From Desulfobacterales bacterium (lineage in GTDB: Bacteria > Desulfobacterota > Desulfobacteria > Desulfobacterales > JASJAZ01), in the NCBI GenBank assembly GCA_030066785.1, contig JASJAZ010000067.1, positions 1 through 38,842 of the forward strand: a stretch of 38,842 nt of DNA. The letters are read 5' to 3'. The position numbers were made by a program, and so were the translations under genes. The notes beneath the pieces were generated by a model. That model worked only from the letters and a program-made list of their open reading frames with translations. It made no database searches and was not told the origin of the DNA. This document shows, one piece after another, positions 14,938 to 23,929 of the stretch (the stretch's first letter is position 1; each line of letters begins with the position of its first letter).

Positions 14938-17199
14938 CTATACCGTCAAGCGTTTGTAAATTGCCGGCAATAAGGTGGGAAGCAGTTCGACTTTCGGTAA
15001 TATGATGCTCTGGGTCTGCGGGGCAATGCGTTGCAGGTAGTCAGTGCTTTTCTGATCGGACGTGATGATAAAGGGATGAATCCGCTTCTGGCGCACCTCC
15101 TGGATTGCCTTGCGGGTGTCGGCGATGGCGTAATCGAGATTGCCGTACTCTAAATCATAGGGCCTGCCATCGGTCAAAATTACCATCAGTTTTACAGCCG
15201 CCTGGGTGCTGTCGAGTTTGTGCCGCCCATGGCGGAGTACCGCGCCCATGCGGGTCAATCCTAATGGTTCCAGATTGCCCAACCGGTATTGGATCTGATC
15301 ATTATAGGGCTCGGCAAAATCCTTGATCACAAAAAGATCAACGCGGTGGCGCCCTTCCGAACTGAAACCGTAAATGGCATAAGGGTCGTCGAGGGAATCA
15401 AGGGCTTCGGCCATGAGCACCATGGCCTCTTTCTGAATGTCAATGACCCGCCGGCCGTTGACTTCTTCCTCGGTGGAGCCGCTTAGATCCAGCAGAAACA
15501 GCACCGCCACATCCCGAATCCGTTTGTCCCGCCGAATGTAAACATTTTCAGAAAGAAATGATCCCGAACGCATATCCACCATGGCCTCCACCAGGGCGTC
15601 GATATCCAGCCCGTCGCCGGTAGGCTGGGCCCGGTACTTTTTAAACCGTTCCGGTTTAAGCCGGGTGAATTGTCGTCGAATCAGACCGATAATGCCATGC
15701 AACCGGGATCGAACTTCTTCAACAAATCGATTGGGCTCGTCGTCGGCCATGCGCTGCCGGACCAGACACCACTCCATTTTATAATCAGATAGGTTCTGGT
15801 CCCATTCCTTATAGAAAAAGGTTTTTACGTTTGCTTCAAGATCTTCAGGATCGGGAGAGTCAAAAACCATGTTGTCCAGCATTTCCTGAAACATTTGCCA
15901 CAGGGCATCCACCTCCCGCTGACCATCGGCCATCATGGAGGTCAATAGGGACTCCACCAGTTCCGGTGGGACATCTCCGTAAGCGGCGGCTTTGTCCTGA
16001 ATAGTGCGAATCGTTGCATCGGTTTCACTGCGAAGCTGCGGCAGGATATCACCCCACCATGGCAGCGGGCCGCGGAATTCGCGCGCCAGCTTTTCCGGAT
16101 AATTTTGTGGCAGTCCGGTGGCAATCTGCGTCATATCCCCGCGTAGGTTCGGCAATCCTTGCAACATGCGCTGATCGGCATCCAAATGCAGCGCTAAGGG
16201 GTCAAAGAGAATTTTGCCCGAAGTTTCCAAAAACTGCTCATGTTCCAGAAGCATGGTCTGGTGCAGGGCCATCAGTTTCATCAGGTTAAAGTTGGGGACC
16301 ATGTCCGGCAAAAAAATGGTCCGTCCATCGGTAGCCGCACCACCGCTAAAATCTTTTTGTCCAACCAAGGCGGTATTGGACCGGATTTTTACAGGTCGAC
16401 CCATAACAGCTTCGCAAATCAGAGATAGCGTGTTGCTACGCTCTTTCAGCGATACGCCAGAAACCAAATCGTCCCTTTTTTCCAAGGCCTTCAGGGAAGT
16501 GCCGCTAAAAAAACTCTCGAGTTCTTCGTCAGTACGACAGTCTTCCAGTCCGTCAGAGATCCACTGGATGGTTTCCGATTCATTGAGCAGCAGGCAGGCG
16601 CGATTGCCGTGCTGGATGAATGTCTGCGCGGCCGATGGGGACCGAGCGGCGATGCGATCGGCCTGTTCAAGGTAAAAAGCCCATTGGGCCAAAGGGATCG
16701 AACACCGAGCGGCGGCTGATTCCTCCAGATATGCTTTGACAGGCCTCCAGACCCGGTTTGGGGAATTCAATGCCGCCATGGCTTGTTGGCCCCATGTCCA
16801 AATTTCTTCAAGATCAAGCGTTTCCATAGCGTTGGGTGTCTGCGCTAAAAAAGCGAGGCCAACGTCGATGTCCTTTTGGGCCAACGTCTCAGCCAGCAAA
16901 GTCCAACGATGCACGGTTTTTTCATCGGCCGGTAAAAATTGAACGGCATCGAAATAGGGCGTCACCAAGGCCCAGTTCAAGCGGCTCAACCGCAAGACGC
17001 CTTTTTGCTTGCGCTTTTTAAGCGGTTTATCTTCCAGGGCTTCCAGGTTCAGGAGGGTTCGGATGAAAAAGTCTTTGGCTTTGCGGGATCGCAAATGCGC
17101 CATGGAAGCACAAATGTCCAGATAGACGGTCTGCGCCGCCGGGCTCAATCGGGGCAGTAGGTCCGGGTTTTCTTTAAGGAAATCTTCAATGGCGCCCAT
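14938..17199 (-). CDS. NorD/CbbO-like VWA-domain protein
   Basis: The 753-residue protein has a long helical N-terminal region and a C-terminal von Willebrand A domain from about residue 560. The MIDAS metal site is D571-L-S573-G-S575, with later ILTDGRPYD. It pairs with the NorQ-like AAA+ ATPase: the genes overlap by one base in TAATG, and such pairs work as a chaperone for insertion of metal or remodelling of metalloenzymes (NorQD, CbbQO, and the related CobS/CobT). No nitric oxide reductase or Rubisco gene is in the window, so the client is unknown. Nearby methyltransferase and CobW genes suggest a methyl-transfer or metal-maturation client, as inference. Confidence 0.87.
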   Translation of the reverse strand: MGAIEDFLKENPDLLPRLSPAAQTVYLDICASMAHLRSRKAKDFFIRTLLNLEALEDKPLKKRKQKGVLRLSRLNWALVTPYFDAVQFLPADEKTVHRWTLLAETLAQKDIDVGLAFLAQTPNAMETLDLEEIWTWGQQAMAALNSPNRVWRPVKAYLEESAAARCSIPLAQWAFYLEQADRIAARSPSAAQTFIQHGNRACLLLNESETIQWISDGLEDCRTDEELESFFSGTSLKALEKRDDLVSGVSLKERSNTLSLICEAVMGRPVKIRSNTALVGQKDFSGGAATDGRTIFLPDMVPNFNLMKLMALHQTMLLEHEQFLETSGKILFDPLALHLDADQRMLQGLPNLRGDMTQIATGLPQNYPEKLAREFRGPLPWWGDILPQLRSETDATIRTIQDKAAAYGDVPPELVESLLTSMMADGQREVDALWQMFQEMLDNMVFDSPDPEDLEANVKTFFYKEWDQNLSDYKMEWCLVRQRMADDEPNRFVEEVRSRLHGIIGLIRRQFTRLKPERFKKYRAQPTGDGLDIDALVEAMVDMRSGSFLSENVYIRRDKRIRDVAVLFLLDLSGSTEEEVNGRRVIDIQKEAMVLMAEALDSLDDPYAIYGFSSEGRHRVDLFVIKDFAEPYNDQIQYRLGNLEPLGLTRMGAVLRHGRHKLDSTQAAVKLMVILTDGRPYDLEYGNLDYAIADTRKAIQEVRQKRIHPFIITSDQKSTDYLQRIAPQTQSIILPKVELLPTLLPAIYKRLTV

Positions 17200-18023
17200 T
17201 AGAAGATTCCGGCCACGATTTCGGCAATGGCTTCCTGCATTTCCGAATCGTCAGACATGGACCGGATCACAGCCACGTTGCAAGCCGCTGCTGGCGAAAC
17301 GCCATCCACCATCAGTTTGGCCGCGTAGACCAGCAGCCGGGTACTGATCCCTTCTTCGAGTCCGTGTTGACGGAGGTTTCGAACCATTTCCCCCAGCCGG
17401 ACAAGGCGTTCGGCCATTTCCGGTTCAACGCCGCTCTCCTTTACAATAATGGCCTGTTCATCGGTTGCCGATGGATACGTGAAATCCAGCGCCACGAAGC
17501 GCTGGCGGGTGGAGTGTTTGAGGTCTTTCATGACGCTTTGATAGCCCGGATTGTAGGAGATCACCAGATGAAAGTCCTGGTGGGACTCCAGGAGAATGCC
17601 CCGTTTCTCCTGGGGCAGAATCCGGCGATCGTCGGTCAATGGATGAATAACGACCGTAGTATCTTTACGTGCCTCTACCACTTCGTCTAAATAACAAATG
17701 GCGCCGTGTTTGACCGCCAGGCTCAAGGGACCGTCCTGCCAAGCGGTTTCTTCGCCCCTGAGCAAATAACGGCCCACCAGATCAGATGCCGTTAAATCTT
17801 CATGACAGGCGATGGTAACCAGTGGTTTCTTGAGCCGCCAGGCCATGTACTCCAGAAAACGTGTTTTACCGCAGCCGGTGGGTCCTTTGAGCATCACAGG
17901 CAATTTAAGCCCATAGGCGGATTCGAACACCTCGATTTCATCGCCGGTGGGCAGATAATGGGGTTCGCTATCGATGCGGTAATTTTCGATGGCGACGCCA
18001 TTGGTTTGCTGAATATTTTTCAT
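17199..18023 (-). CDS. NorQ/CbbQ-family MoxR-type AAA+ ATPase
   Basis: The 274-residue protein has Walker A GPTGCGKT at 47-54, Walker B YLDEVVEA at 111-118 and a C-terminal CbbQ/NirQ region ending with [11 protein letters not shown]. Family members remodel a target enzyme together with a VWA partner. The stop overlaps the start of the NorD-like gene by one base. A terminator separates it from the UroD-like gene upstream, so it probably has its own promoter in the 113 bp before ATG 18023, though I could not find a good one. Confidence 0.92.
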   Translation of the reverse strand: MKNIQQTNGVAIENYRIDSEPHYLPTGDEIEVFESAYGLKLPVMLKGPTGCGKTRFLEYMAWRLKKPLVTIACHEDLTASDLVGRYLLRGEETAWQDGPLSLAVKHGAICYLDEVVEARKDTTVVIHPLTDDRRILPQEKRGILLESHQDFHLVISYNPGYQSVMKDLKHSTRQRFVALDFTYPSATDEQAIIVKESGVEPEMAERLVRLGEMVRNLRQHGLEEGISTRLLVYAAKLMVDGVSPAAACNVAVIRSMSDDSEMQEAIAEIVAGIF

Positions 18024-18123
18024 GATAGCCGCGACTCTCTTTTTTTCCTATGATCTGGTCTAAAGCACGTATGGATTTTGACAGGCAACTTTCGGAAACG
18101 ATCACCCTGTGGATGGATTTTTG

Positions 18124-18165
18124 CATCAAAAAAGAGGCCCTGAGGCAATCAGTTTGCCTCAGGGC
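18124..18165 (-). terminator. Rho-independent terminator after the UroD-like gene
   Basis: On the minus strand a 12-bp perfect stem (18165-18154 with 18148-18137) and five-base loop are followed by CTCTTTTTT. It ends transcription of the CobW/UroD gene group before the NorQ-like gene. Confidence 0.9.
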
Positions 18166-18173
18166 GTAAGATT

Positions 18174-19214
18174 TTAGTACTTGCCATACAGCTCTGCGGC
18201 TTCCATCATGGCAATGGCATTCATCAGGGAGCCGTTGGGCGGGTATTCGCACCCTGTGGCTAAAATGAACCGGCCGTCTGCGGCCAATTCTTCAATTTCT
18301 TTTTTGCACTCTTCTTTCATCTCTTCCGGAGTACCCAAAAACGCGTATTGGGCCGGACTGGCATAACCGATGATCGTGACCTTGTCGCCCCATTTTTGCT
18401 TGGTTTCCACCCAATCGGCGCAATCATCGGGTGGATAGGCACAGGAAATGGCGATGGGATCCATCATTTCAATCTGGGCATCGAAGTAGAGGCCGTTGCC
18501 GCAGTTATGTACGATAACCATCATGCCGCTATCTCGGACAGCGTCGGCTAGCACTTTCGTGAACGGCCCTTCGATCTCCAACCACATGTCTTTGCGCATA
18601 ATCGTCTGGGATGCAAACAGGGTGTCCAGTACGATGGCGTGACAGCCGGTTTTGGCAATGGCTTTGATGTACTCCACAAGCATGCCGTTGATAACTTCTT
18701 CCGCGTGGATGACCGCTTCCTTGGCTTTGTAGCAATCCCGGAAAAGGTTTTCCGCACCGCGCATCATGGACAAGATGCCCAGGGGCGCATAGACAAAACC
18801 CATTATGGCAGTTGTGGCGGCTTTGGCATCGCAAAGGATGTCATAATATGTCAGGGATTCTTTCATGCGCGGTGATTTGGTGGGATCCACCGGTTCAATT
18901 TTGAAATAGTCATCCGGGGTTTTGATAAAGGGGTCGTCGTAATCCGGATGCGCCGTATCCTCGACGGGATAAATCATCTTCTGGCCCAAATCAGCGGCCT
19001 CGACGGAAAGATCCACCAATCCCAAAATGCCGTCGTAGCCGATCAGGTCATGGGCCTGTATTTGGGACTTGGCCATGATTTCGCCGTCCTGTGACCATTC
19101 CTCATAAGTGACGCCGTACACCCGCCGGGATGCACCGCAGACCAGGGGGCCTGCCGGCACCCGATCCGGAATGCCGCCTTGAAGTACGGTTCCGATTCTT
19201 TCTAATCCAGTCAT
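18174..19214 (-). CDS. UroD/MtaA-family methyltransferase
   Basis: The 346-residue protein begins MTGLERIGTVLQGG, typical of the uroporphyrinogen decarboxylase superfamily. It has the zinc motif H236-x-C238 (VIVHNCGNG) and C322 (ATGCEYPP), and acidic VDLSVEAADLG around residue 70. ATG 19214 has AAGGAGA upstream; an extension to 19295 is not supported. It is the only enzyme gene of the CobW-containing group and ends at a strong terminator. No corrinoid protein is adjacent, so it probably uses one encoded elsewhere, possibly that at 4338-5000. The substrate is unknown. Confidence 0.87.
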   Translation of the reverse strand: MTGLERIGTVLQGGIPDRVPAGPLVCGASRRVYGVTYEEWSQDGEIMAKSQIQAHDLIGYDGILGLVDLSVEAADLGQKMIYPVEDTAHPDYDDPFIKTPDDYFKIEPVDPTKSPRMKESLTYYDILCDAKAATTAIMGFVYAPLGILSMMRGAENLFRDCYKAKEAVIHAEEVINGMLVEYIKAIAKTGCHAIVLDTLFASQTIMRKDMWLEIEGPFTKVLADAVRDSGMMVIVHNCGNGLYFDAQIEMMDPIAISCAYPPDDCADWVETKQKWGDKVTIIGYASPAQYAFLGTPEEMKEECKKEIEELAADGRFILATGCEYPPNGSLMNAIAMMEAAELYGKY

Positions 19215-19323
19215 GGGATGTCTCCTTTCTTTTATGTTGGTGAAAGCGGTTTGCCGACTATCGTTAACTGCATCGAACCTGGCAGTTGGTTCCACCGGTT
19301 AAGGTTCTGGTGAAGGATAAGGG

Positions 19324-19926
19324 TCAGACTGTATTTAATTCAGGCACATTCTTCACAATTTTTTCTAAACTGGCATCATCATGGACACTCAGCAGGTGGA
19401 TACCGTTGCAGTGTGGTCGCAATATCTGGCGGATATCGTCGGGTGATGAATCTTCCAGCCGGTCAACGCGGCTCAAGGCCACCAGGTCTGCGCCCTTGAT
19501 CTGGCCAAGCATCAACTGCTGTCGTTCCGCCCACATAAAATCAAATCGGGCGGCGTCCACAAGGGTGATCAGGGGGCCGATCTGATAGCGTATATCCCGG
19601 TGTCCCATGGCCGCCACATTCTGCAGTTCCTGGGTAACGACCATCTCGGACGGTTCAACAAACAGGAGTTCCGGGTGATGCTTGCGTTTGATTTTTTTTA
19701 TTCGATCAACCAGACTGGTTGCCAGGCTGCAGCCCACTCAGCCACCCCGCAGATATTCAACCGGCAGCTTCAGATCGTTGATAAACGCGTCATCATAGGC
19801 CTCCTCGCCGCTCTCGTTGACAATCACGGCCGATGGTTTGTCAAGCTCAGCAGCCTTGCGAATCAGGGCTTTGATCAAAGTCGTCTTGCCGCTGCCTTTA
19901 ATGCCCGATACACAGATCAGCCGCAA
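19324..19926 (-). CDS. CobW/G3E GTPase selenoprotein, Sec at residue 63
   Basis: Read through an in-frame UGA at 19738-19740, this is a 200-residue G3E GTPase. Walker A is GIKGSGKT at 7-14, the motif region is LRGG-Sec63-VGC66, then FVEPSE and LSRVD. Aligned with the Cys paralog at 20460-21074 (GGGCICC), Sec63 falls exactly on the first cysteine of CxCC; the middle one is Gly and the last is Cys66. Homology continues past the UGA with VEPS, RYQIGP and LVDAARF against VEPT, KISIGP and LFDATRP. A 6-bp hairpin with GUC loop starts 17 nt after the UGA, loop at 22 nt. The start is TTG 19926, directly after the upstream TAA. Reading UGA as stop would remove most of the GTPase. A pseudogene is the alternative, but no other lesion is seen. 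Confidence 0.88.
19707..19721 (-). promoter_or_regulatory. Candidate bacterial SECIS hairpin for the CobW selenoprotein
   Basis: CAACCA-GUC-UGGUUG, six perfect pairs and a three-base loop beginning with G. The loop lies 22 nt after the UGA, close to the 18 nt of E. coli fdhF. Confidence 0.65.
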
Positions 19927-20457
19927 TTATCCATCTCCGCTCGTGGTAGTTTCGTCATCGTCTTGCTGCAACTGTTCTTCAAGCTGTTTGATGTAGTCTT
20001 GTTTGGAAGCGACAAAGTCGAATTCGTCAAAATAGGTATGTTCTTTTTCTTTCACCACGGATAGACCGCGCTGTTCGGAAATCTCGTGCATACCTTCCAA
20101 GGTCGCCGCCTTTACGGCATCTTCGGGTATTCCCTGTACGATGCTGTTAATGGCGATAAACACATCTGTTACCGGTTTCGTGAGATGACCTTTGGAATAG
20201 GAACCATGGGAAGCACCGATGGTGTCGGCCTTGATGGTGCCGGCATCGGTGCGAATGTGCGATTTGATATGCCCGATGCAGCGCGCACCCAGTTCCATGC
20301 ATTTTTCGGCAATTGATACCATCATCAATTCGGCCATATTTTTTACAAAGCTTTCGTTCATCAATTCTTTACGACTCAATTTAGCCGCCACACCGTAACC
20401 GCTGACGCCATGTTCGGTATAACAGCCGCTTTCGTTGACTGTTGTTGAATCCGCCAC
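19927..20457 (-). CDS. Conserved protein of unknown function between two CobW GTPase genes
   Basis: The 176-residue protein is not recognised. It is predicted soluble, with a helical central part holding C54, C61 and histidines (KCMELGARCIGHIKSHIRTD, SHGSYSKGH) and an acidic, Gln-rich C-terminus with coiled-coil character. GTG 20457 is chosen because GGGAGG lies at the right spacing in the end of the CobW gene; an ATG at 20472 overlaps that gene by 13 bp. Its TAA is followed at once by the TTG start of the selenoprotein CobW. Tight packing suggests a partner or client of these GTPases. His and Cys residues could bind metal; that is inference. Confidence 0.75.
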   Translation of the reverse strand: MADSTTVNESGCYTEHGVSGYGVAAKLSRKELMNESFVKNMAELMMVSIAEKCMELGARCIGHIKSHIRTDAGTIKADTIGASHGSYSKGHLTKPVTDVFIAINSIVQGIPEDAVKAATLEGMHEISEQRGLSVVKEKEHTYFDEFDFVASKQDYIKQLEEQLQQDDDETTTSGDG

Positions 20458-20459
20458 TT

Positions 20460-21074
20460 TTAAGCCTCCCATGCTAAGATCGTATCTGCCAATTGATCCA
20501 GACCGATACCGGTAAAGGAAGATAAATTGAATATGTTTGCTTTGGCATTATAGTCGCGAACTTTTTCAGCCGATTCTGAAACCGCCGTATCGTCTACGGC
20601 ATCCACTTTGCTGATGGCAATGACATCGGCATCCTTGATCTGAGTCGTGACCAATTGGCCCAGCATGTCCATATCTAAAAGTTCCGCCGGACGCGTGGCA
20701 TCAAACAGCACAATGGCCGGGCCAATGGAAATTTTAGCATCACGGCCGCCCATTCGGGCCGCCAATTTTACCTGATGGGGGACGGCGACGCCGGTGGGCT
20801 CCACCAAAACATGGTCTGGCTTGAAATCTTTGTATAGCCGGTAAATGGTTTTAGCGAACGTCGACGCCACTTCACAGCAAATACAGCCCCCGCCGATGTC
20901 TTTAACCTGCATGCCGCTTTCTTCCATGACTTTGCCATCTACAGGAATTTCACCGATTTCATTGACAACCAGGGCAACTTTGCGTTCACCATCATCGGCG
21001 AGTTGTTTTGAAAGTTTGAGCAGGAGTGTAGTTTTCCCGCACCCTAAAAATCCGGCAATTTGCGTAATTTTCAT
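20460..21074 (-). CDS. Small CobW/G3E-family GTPase
   Basis: The 204-residue GTPase has Walker A GFLGCGKT at 8-15, the metal motif C64-I-C66-C67, LVEPTGVAVP, and ISKVD for base recognition. It lacks the CobW-C domain and so resembles short G3E proteins such as HypB or UreG. ATG 21074 has GAGGGGG upstream. It is the first gene of a minus-strand group with the unknown protein, the Sec paralog and the UroD-like methyltransferase. The likely role is GTP-driven metal or cofactor delivery, possibly to methyltransferase or corrinoid components. The metal is unknown. Confidence 0.92.
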   Translation of the reverse strand: MKITQIAGFLGCGKTTLLLKLSKQLADDGERKVALVVNEIGEIPVDGKVMEESGMQVKDIGGGCICCEVASTFAKTIYRLYKDFKPDHVLVEPTGVAVPHQVKLAARMGGRDAKISIGPAIVLFDATRPAELLDMDMLGQLVTTQIKDADVIAISKVDAVDDTAVSESAEKVRDYNAKANIFNLSSFTGIGLDQLADTILAWEA

Positions 21075-21390
21075 GCATCCCCCTCATTGGGCCGAACATG
21101 TGGTTAGGATCGATTTGCGCGATGATTTGTGATGGTCAATTAAACTCGCATAGTTGAAGGGGGTTGGTAAAGGAGTAAATTCAGGTAAAAAATGGGTATA
21201 TTTATATACCTTTTTTTAAGCCGATTTGGCGATTCCATAAACCGAGTTAAGATTTGATAATCAAATTATTAGATGGCGTTAAAATGTCGTTTTTTGAGTA
21301 TCTTTGAGCATCGGGTATTGGTTAGGAAATGGGCTTTTCAATAACGGTAGATGATGTTGGGCGACCCGTGGGTTGATCCGTCAATCCATG
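21075..21390. other. Intergenic region, 316 bp
   Basis: It holds the leader of the CobW group and a weak bidirectional hairpin at 21195-21210. No coding signal, riboswitch fold or clear promoter was recognised. Confidence 0.6.
21186..21217. terminator. Weak bidirectional hairpin terminator
   Basis: GGTATA-TTTA-TATACC (21195-21210) is followed by T7 on the plus strand and by CATTTTTTA on the minus strand. It probably ends the minus-strand gene at 21391-22176. The AT-rich stem is weak. Confidence 0.5.
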
Positions 21391-22176
21391 CTATTGGGTC
21401 AATAATTGTGAATTGATGATTTTAAACAATCCCACCAAGATTTCAGCAAAGTGTATCACTGGATTTTGATTGGATTGTTTAAAAAGCGCTTTCAAAATGC
21501 CCTTGTCTTCCGGCGACAAATACGTATGGCAGCGCCACCAATAAGATTCCAGTTCGGGGGCGATGCCTGTCTGTTTTAATAACGCCACCGGTGCAAAGTC
21601 TTTATTAATATTGCATAGAAAGATAGCGCGTATCCATTGATGGGCTACAAGCCGCTGATAATTTTCGGCGTCACCAACCGAAGGGTTGATTTTATGGTAG
21701 TAGTAATAAAATAACGGCTTTCCGTGGCCGATATCAATGAGCATTTGGGCCGCAATCAAATTTTTTAATCCGGTTTCCAAATGTGCTACCATCTGCCGCA
21801 CCATGTGAAGGCCGGATCCTGATATATAAAAAAGGGGGCGAAATTGTTTTTGGAAATTAAATCGATACAGTTTCGGTTCAAGCGCTAGCTGCTGATAGGC
21901 TAAGGCCATATCCAGACAACCCTGCAGCGCTGGCGGTGATATACCCACCAAAGCCTTTTCAAATAAATGAATGGTCAATTTTTGATGTTCAAGTTTGGCA
22001 TAAACGGGACCGGCTTGAGGCAGGTGCTCATTGCCATCGCGGGCGTGTCGTTCCACCAAAATAGTCAGCGAGGATGGAAAGGCTATTTGGCTGCAAAATT
22101 GCTCAATAAAATGATCTGTGAGTTCAGCCAGTTCCGCTGGATCGGAAATAGTGGATTGGTCCTGATTCGTGTCCAT
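21391..22176 (-). CDS. Protein of unknown function
   Basis: The 261-residue protein is not recognised. It is mostly helical, with aromatic clusters such as PLFYYYYHKINPS and ESYWWRCH, and no signal peptide or obvious membrane segment. Cysteines are few and scattered, and no enzyme motif is visible. It stands alone on the minus strand between the CobW group and a PAS-LuxR regulator gene, followed by a weak hairpin. It could be regulated by that upstream regulator, but nothing in the sequence proves it. Confidence 0.65.
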   Translation of the reverse strand: MDTNQDQSTISDPAELAELTDHFIEQFCSQIAFPSSLTILVERHARDGNEHLPQAGPVYAKLEHQKLTIHLFEKALVGISPPALQGCLDMALAYQQLALEPKLYRFNFQKQFRPLFYISGSGLHMVRQMVAHLETGLKNLIAAQMLIDIGHGKPLFYYYYHKINPSVGDAENYQRLVAHQWIRAIFLCNINKDFAPVALLKQTGIAPELESYWWRCHTYLSPEDKGILKALFKQSNQNPVIHFAEILVGLFKIINSQLLTQ

Positions 22177-22264
22177 AGGGCATTAGCAATAGTAATCTTG
22201 GATGTTGCTGTTTTCAATTGATGGATTCATTGAACTAAATGGATTTTGATATTCTATTGCCAGA

Positions 22265-23143
22265 TTAAATATGTCGAAAAAATGATTTTGATGCCAATAG
22301 GGCATGTAGATTAATTTTGCGACCGCGCAGCCCCAACTTTTTACGAATATTGCGCCGGTGCGCCTGAACCGTTTCAAATGAAATTTGCATTTGTTGAGCG
22401 ATTTCCTTGCTCGCTAGACCAGTCTGGATTAATTTGCAAATCTTCATTTCAGTGCGTGTTAACCGCAGAAACCGTCCATCGAGTTCTTTGGAGAAGCCGG
22501 CGGTCAAGTTGATGAGCTGATCGCGCATGACATTCAGGTAGGCGTTGCGCACATCCACCGACGACTCCCGTTTGATTTTTTCAATGGTGGGCAGCAACAA
22601 GGTTTTAATCCGATGTGAGATGCCGGTTTCAATGCCACTGCGTTCCCGCTCAAAGGCCCGCATCAAGTTTTTCAAGGTGACATACATTTCACGGCGATGT
22701 GATTTTTCCTGGCGTAACAGTTCTCTTAAAGTTTGATATTCGGACATGTCCCTGATGACCAGACAGAAAAGGGTTTGATTGACCAAAGAAAATTTTTTAA
22801 CAGTGATATCGATGGGAAACGTATCATCATCAGTACGCCGAGCGGACATCTCACCGACCCAGCTTTCAAAGTCATTCAGATCCCGAAACGCCTGATTCAA
22901 AAAGCGCTTATGCCCCGAGGCAATCAAATCGCGGCAGTCCATTCCAATCATATTTTTGCGGGAATTTTCAAATATCTCACAGGCGCGATCATTGACCTCC
23001 ATAATTCGCATATCATAGGAAATAAAAAAAACGCCGTCGCCAATATCATTTAACAGCGAGTGCAGTAGTTTTTCAAAAGAATCGAAGGTTAGCGTATATT
23101 CTTTGGGCATGTTTGTCAGTTGTCTGTCGGGCTGTGTCTGCAT
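22265..23143 (-). CDS. PAS-domain LuxR-family transcription regulator
   Basis: The protein of about 292 residues has one PAS domain in the N-terminal half (DIGDGVFFISYDMRIMEVND), a helical coiled-coil linker, and a C-terminal LuxR-type HTH (LTRTEMKICKLIQTGL, SKEIAQQM, TVQAHRRNIRKKLGL). It has no receiver or kinase domain, so it senses directly through PAS. The start is uncertain: ATG 23143 is given, ATG 23110 is also possible, and neither has a good ribosome site. It is divergent from the PNPOx-like gene and could control it. Confidence 0.85.
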   Translation of the reverse strand: MQTQPDRQLTNMPKEYTLTFDSFEKLLHSLLNDIGDGVFFISYDMRIMEVNDRACEIFENSRKNMIGMDCRDLIASGHKRFLNQAFRDLNDFESWVGEMSARRTDDDTFPIDITVKKFSLVNQTLFCLVIRDMSEYQTLRELLRQEKSHRREMYVTLKNLMRAFERERSGIETGISHRIKTLLLPTIEKIKRESSVDVRNAYLNVMRDQLINLTAGFSKELDGRFLRLTRTEMKICKLIQTGLASKEIAQQMQISFETVQAHRRNIRKKLGLRGRKINLHALLASKSFFRHI

Positions 23144-23350
23144 TATCAGTAAAAGCAGGTATGCGCTCCGAAGCAATGCGCCCCCATTTTGTGCCATCAA
23201 ATACTATCTGGCAAGATTTTTATTTCCCAGCATGAAACTATGCGGCTTGAAAAAAAACGGAAAAGGCTTATCATCGCATATAGGTCAAAACCTGATCATT
23301 TCCAAAACCAATTCTTGTTCCAACCCACAAAAAAAGAAAAGGAGGTCGAT

Positions 23351-23782
23351 ATGTCAAAAGAACTAATGGAATATTTTAACAAGCAACCCCGATTGGGAAC
23401 TCTCAGCACTGCCAATAATGAGGGCCAGGTGGATGTCGCCTATTTCGGTTCTGCCCACATGCCAGATGAAAATAGCGTCATCGTCGGTTTGGGGCACAAC
23501 CGGACGTATGCCAATCTTCGCGAAAATCCTAATGCCGTATTTATGATTATGCAACCGGGTGAAGATCCACCGTCCTGGAAGGGCGTGCGCGTCTATCTAA
23601 AAATGACCGAGTACCATGAGTCAGGGCGTAAACTTGATGAACTTAGAGCCCAGATTGCCAAGAAAATTGGCGAAATGACTGCCAATAAAATGATTCATGC
23701 CTATGTGCAATTCGAAATTGATGAAATCCGGCCCTTTGCAGACTTCGGTCAAAGCTGGCGTAAATCAATCGGTGCCGAATAA
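23351..23782 (+). CDS. Pyridoxamine 5'-phosphate oxidase-family flavin-binding protein
   Basis: The 143-residue protein has the split-barrel PNPOx fold signature: LGTLSTANNEGQVDVAYFGS at the N-terminus, VGLGHNRTYANLRENPNAVF and later KGVRVYLKM. Such small proteins bind FMN or F420 and act in redox or detoxification. They are mostly not true pyridoxamine oxidases. ATG 23351 has AAAGGAGGTC upstream. It is monocistronic and divergent from the PAS-LuxR gene. The substrate is unknown. Confidence 0.87.
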   Translation: MSKELMEYFNKQPRLGTLSTANNEGQVDVAYFGSAHMPDENSVIVGLGHNRTYANLRENPNAVFMIMQPGEDPPSWKGVRVYLKMTEYHESGRKLDELRAQIAKKIGEMTANKMIHAYVQFEIDEIRPFADFGQSWRKSIGAE

Positions 23783-23929
23783 GTTCGATATGCCTGAGGC
23801 CAAGCACATCGCGCCATAGTGCCAGAAAAGATATCACAAACAAGGATATTGCAATCTTGCTTTCAAAAAGTAATCGGCGACATCAAGAGTTTGAATATGC
23901 AATCGCTATTTAACTTTAGCCGGGTGACA

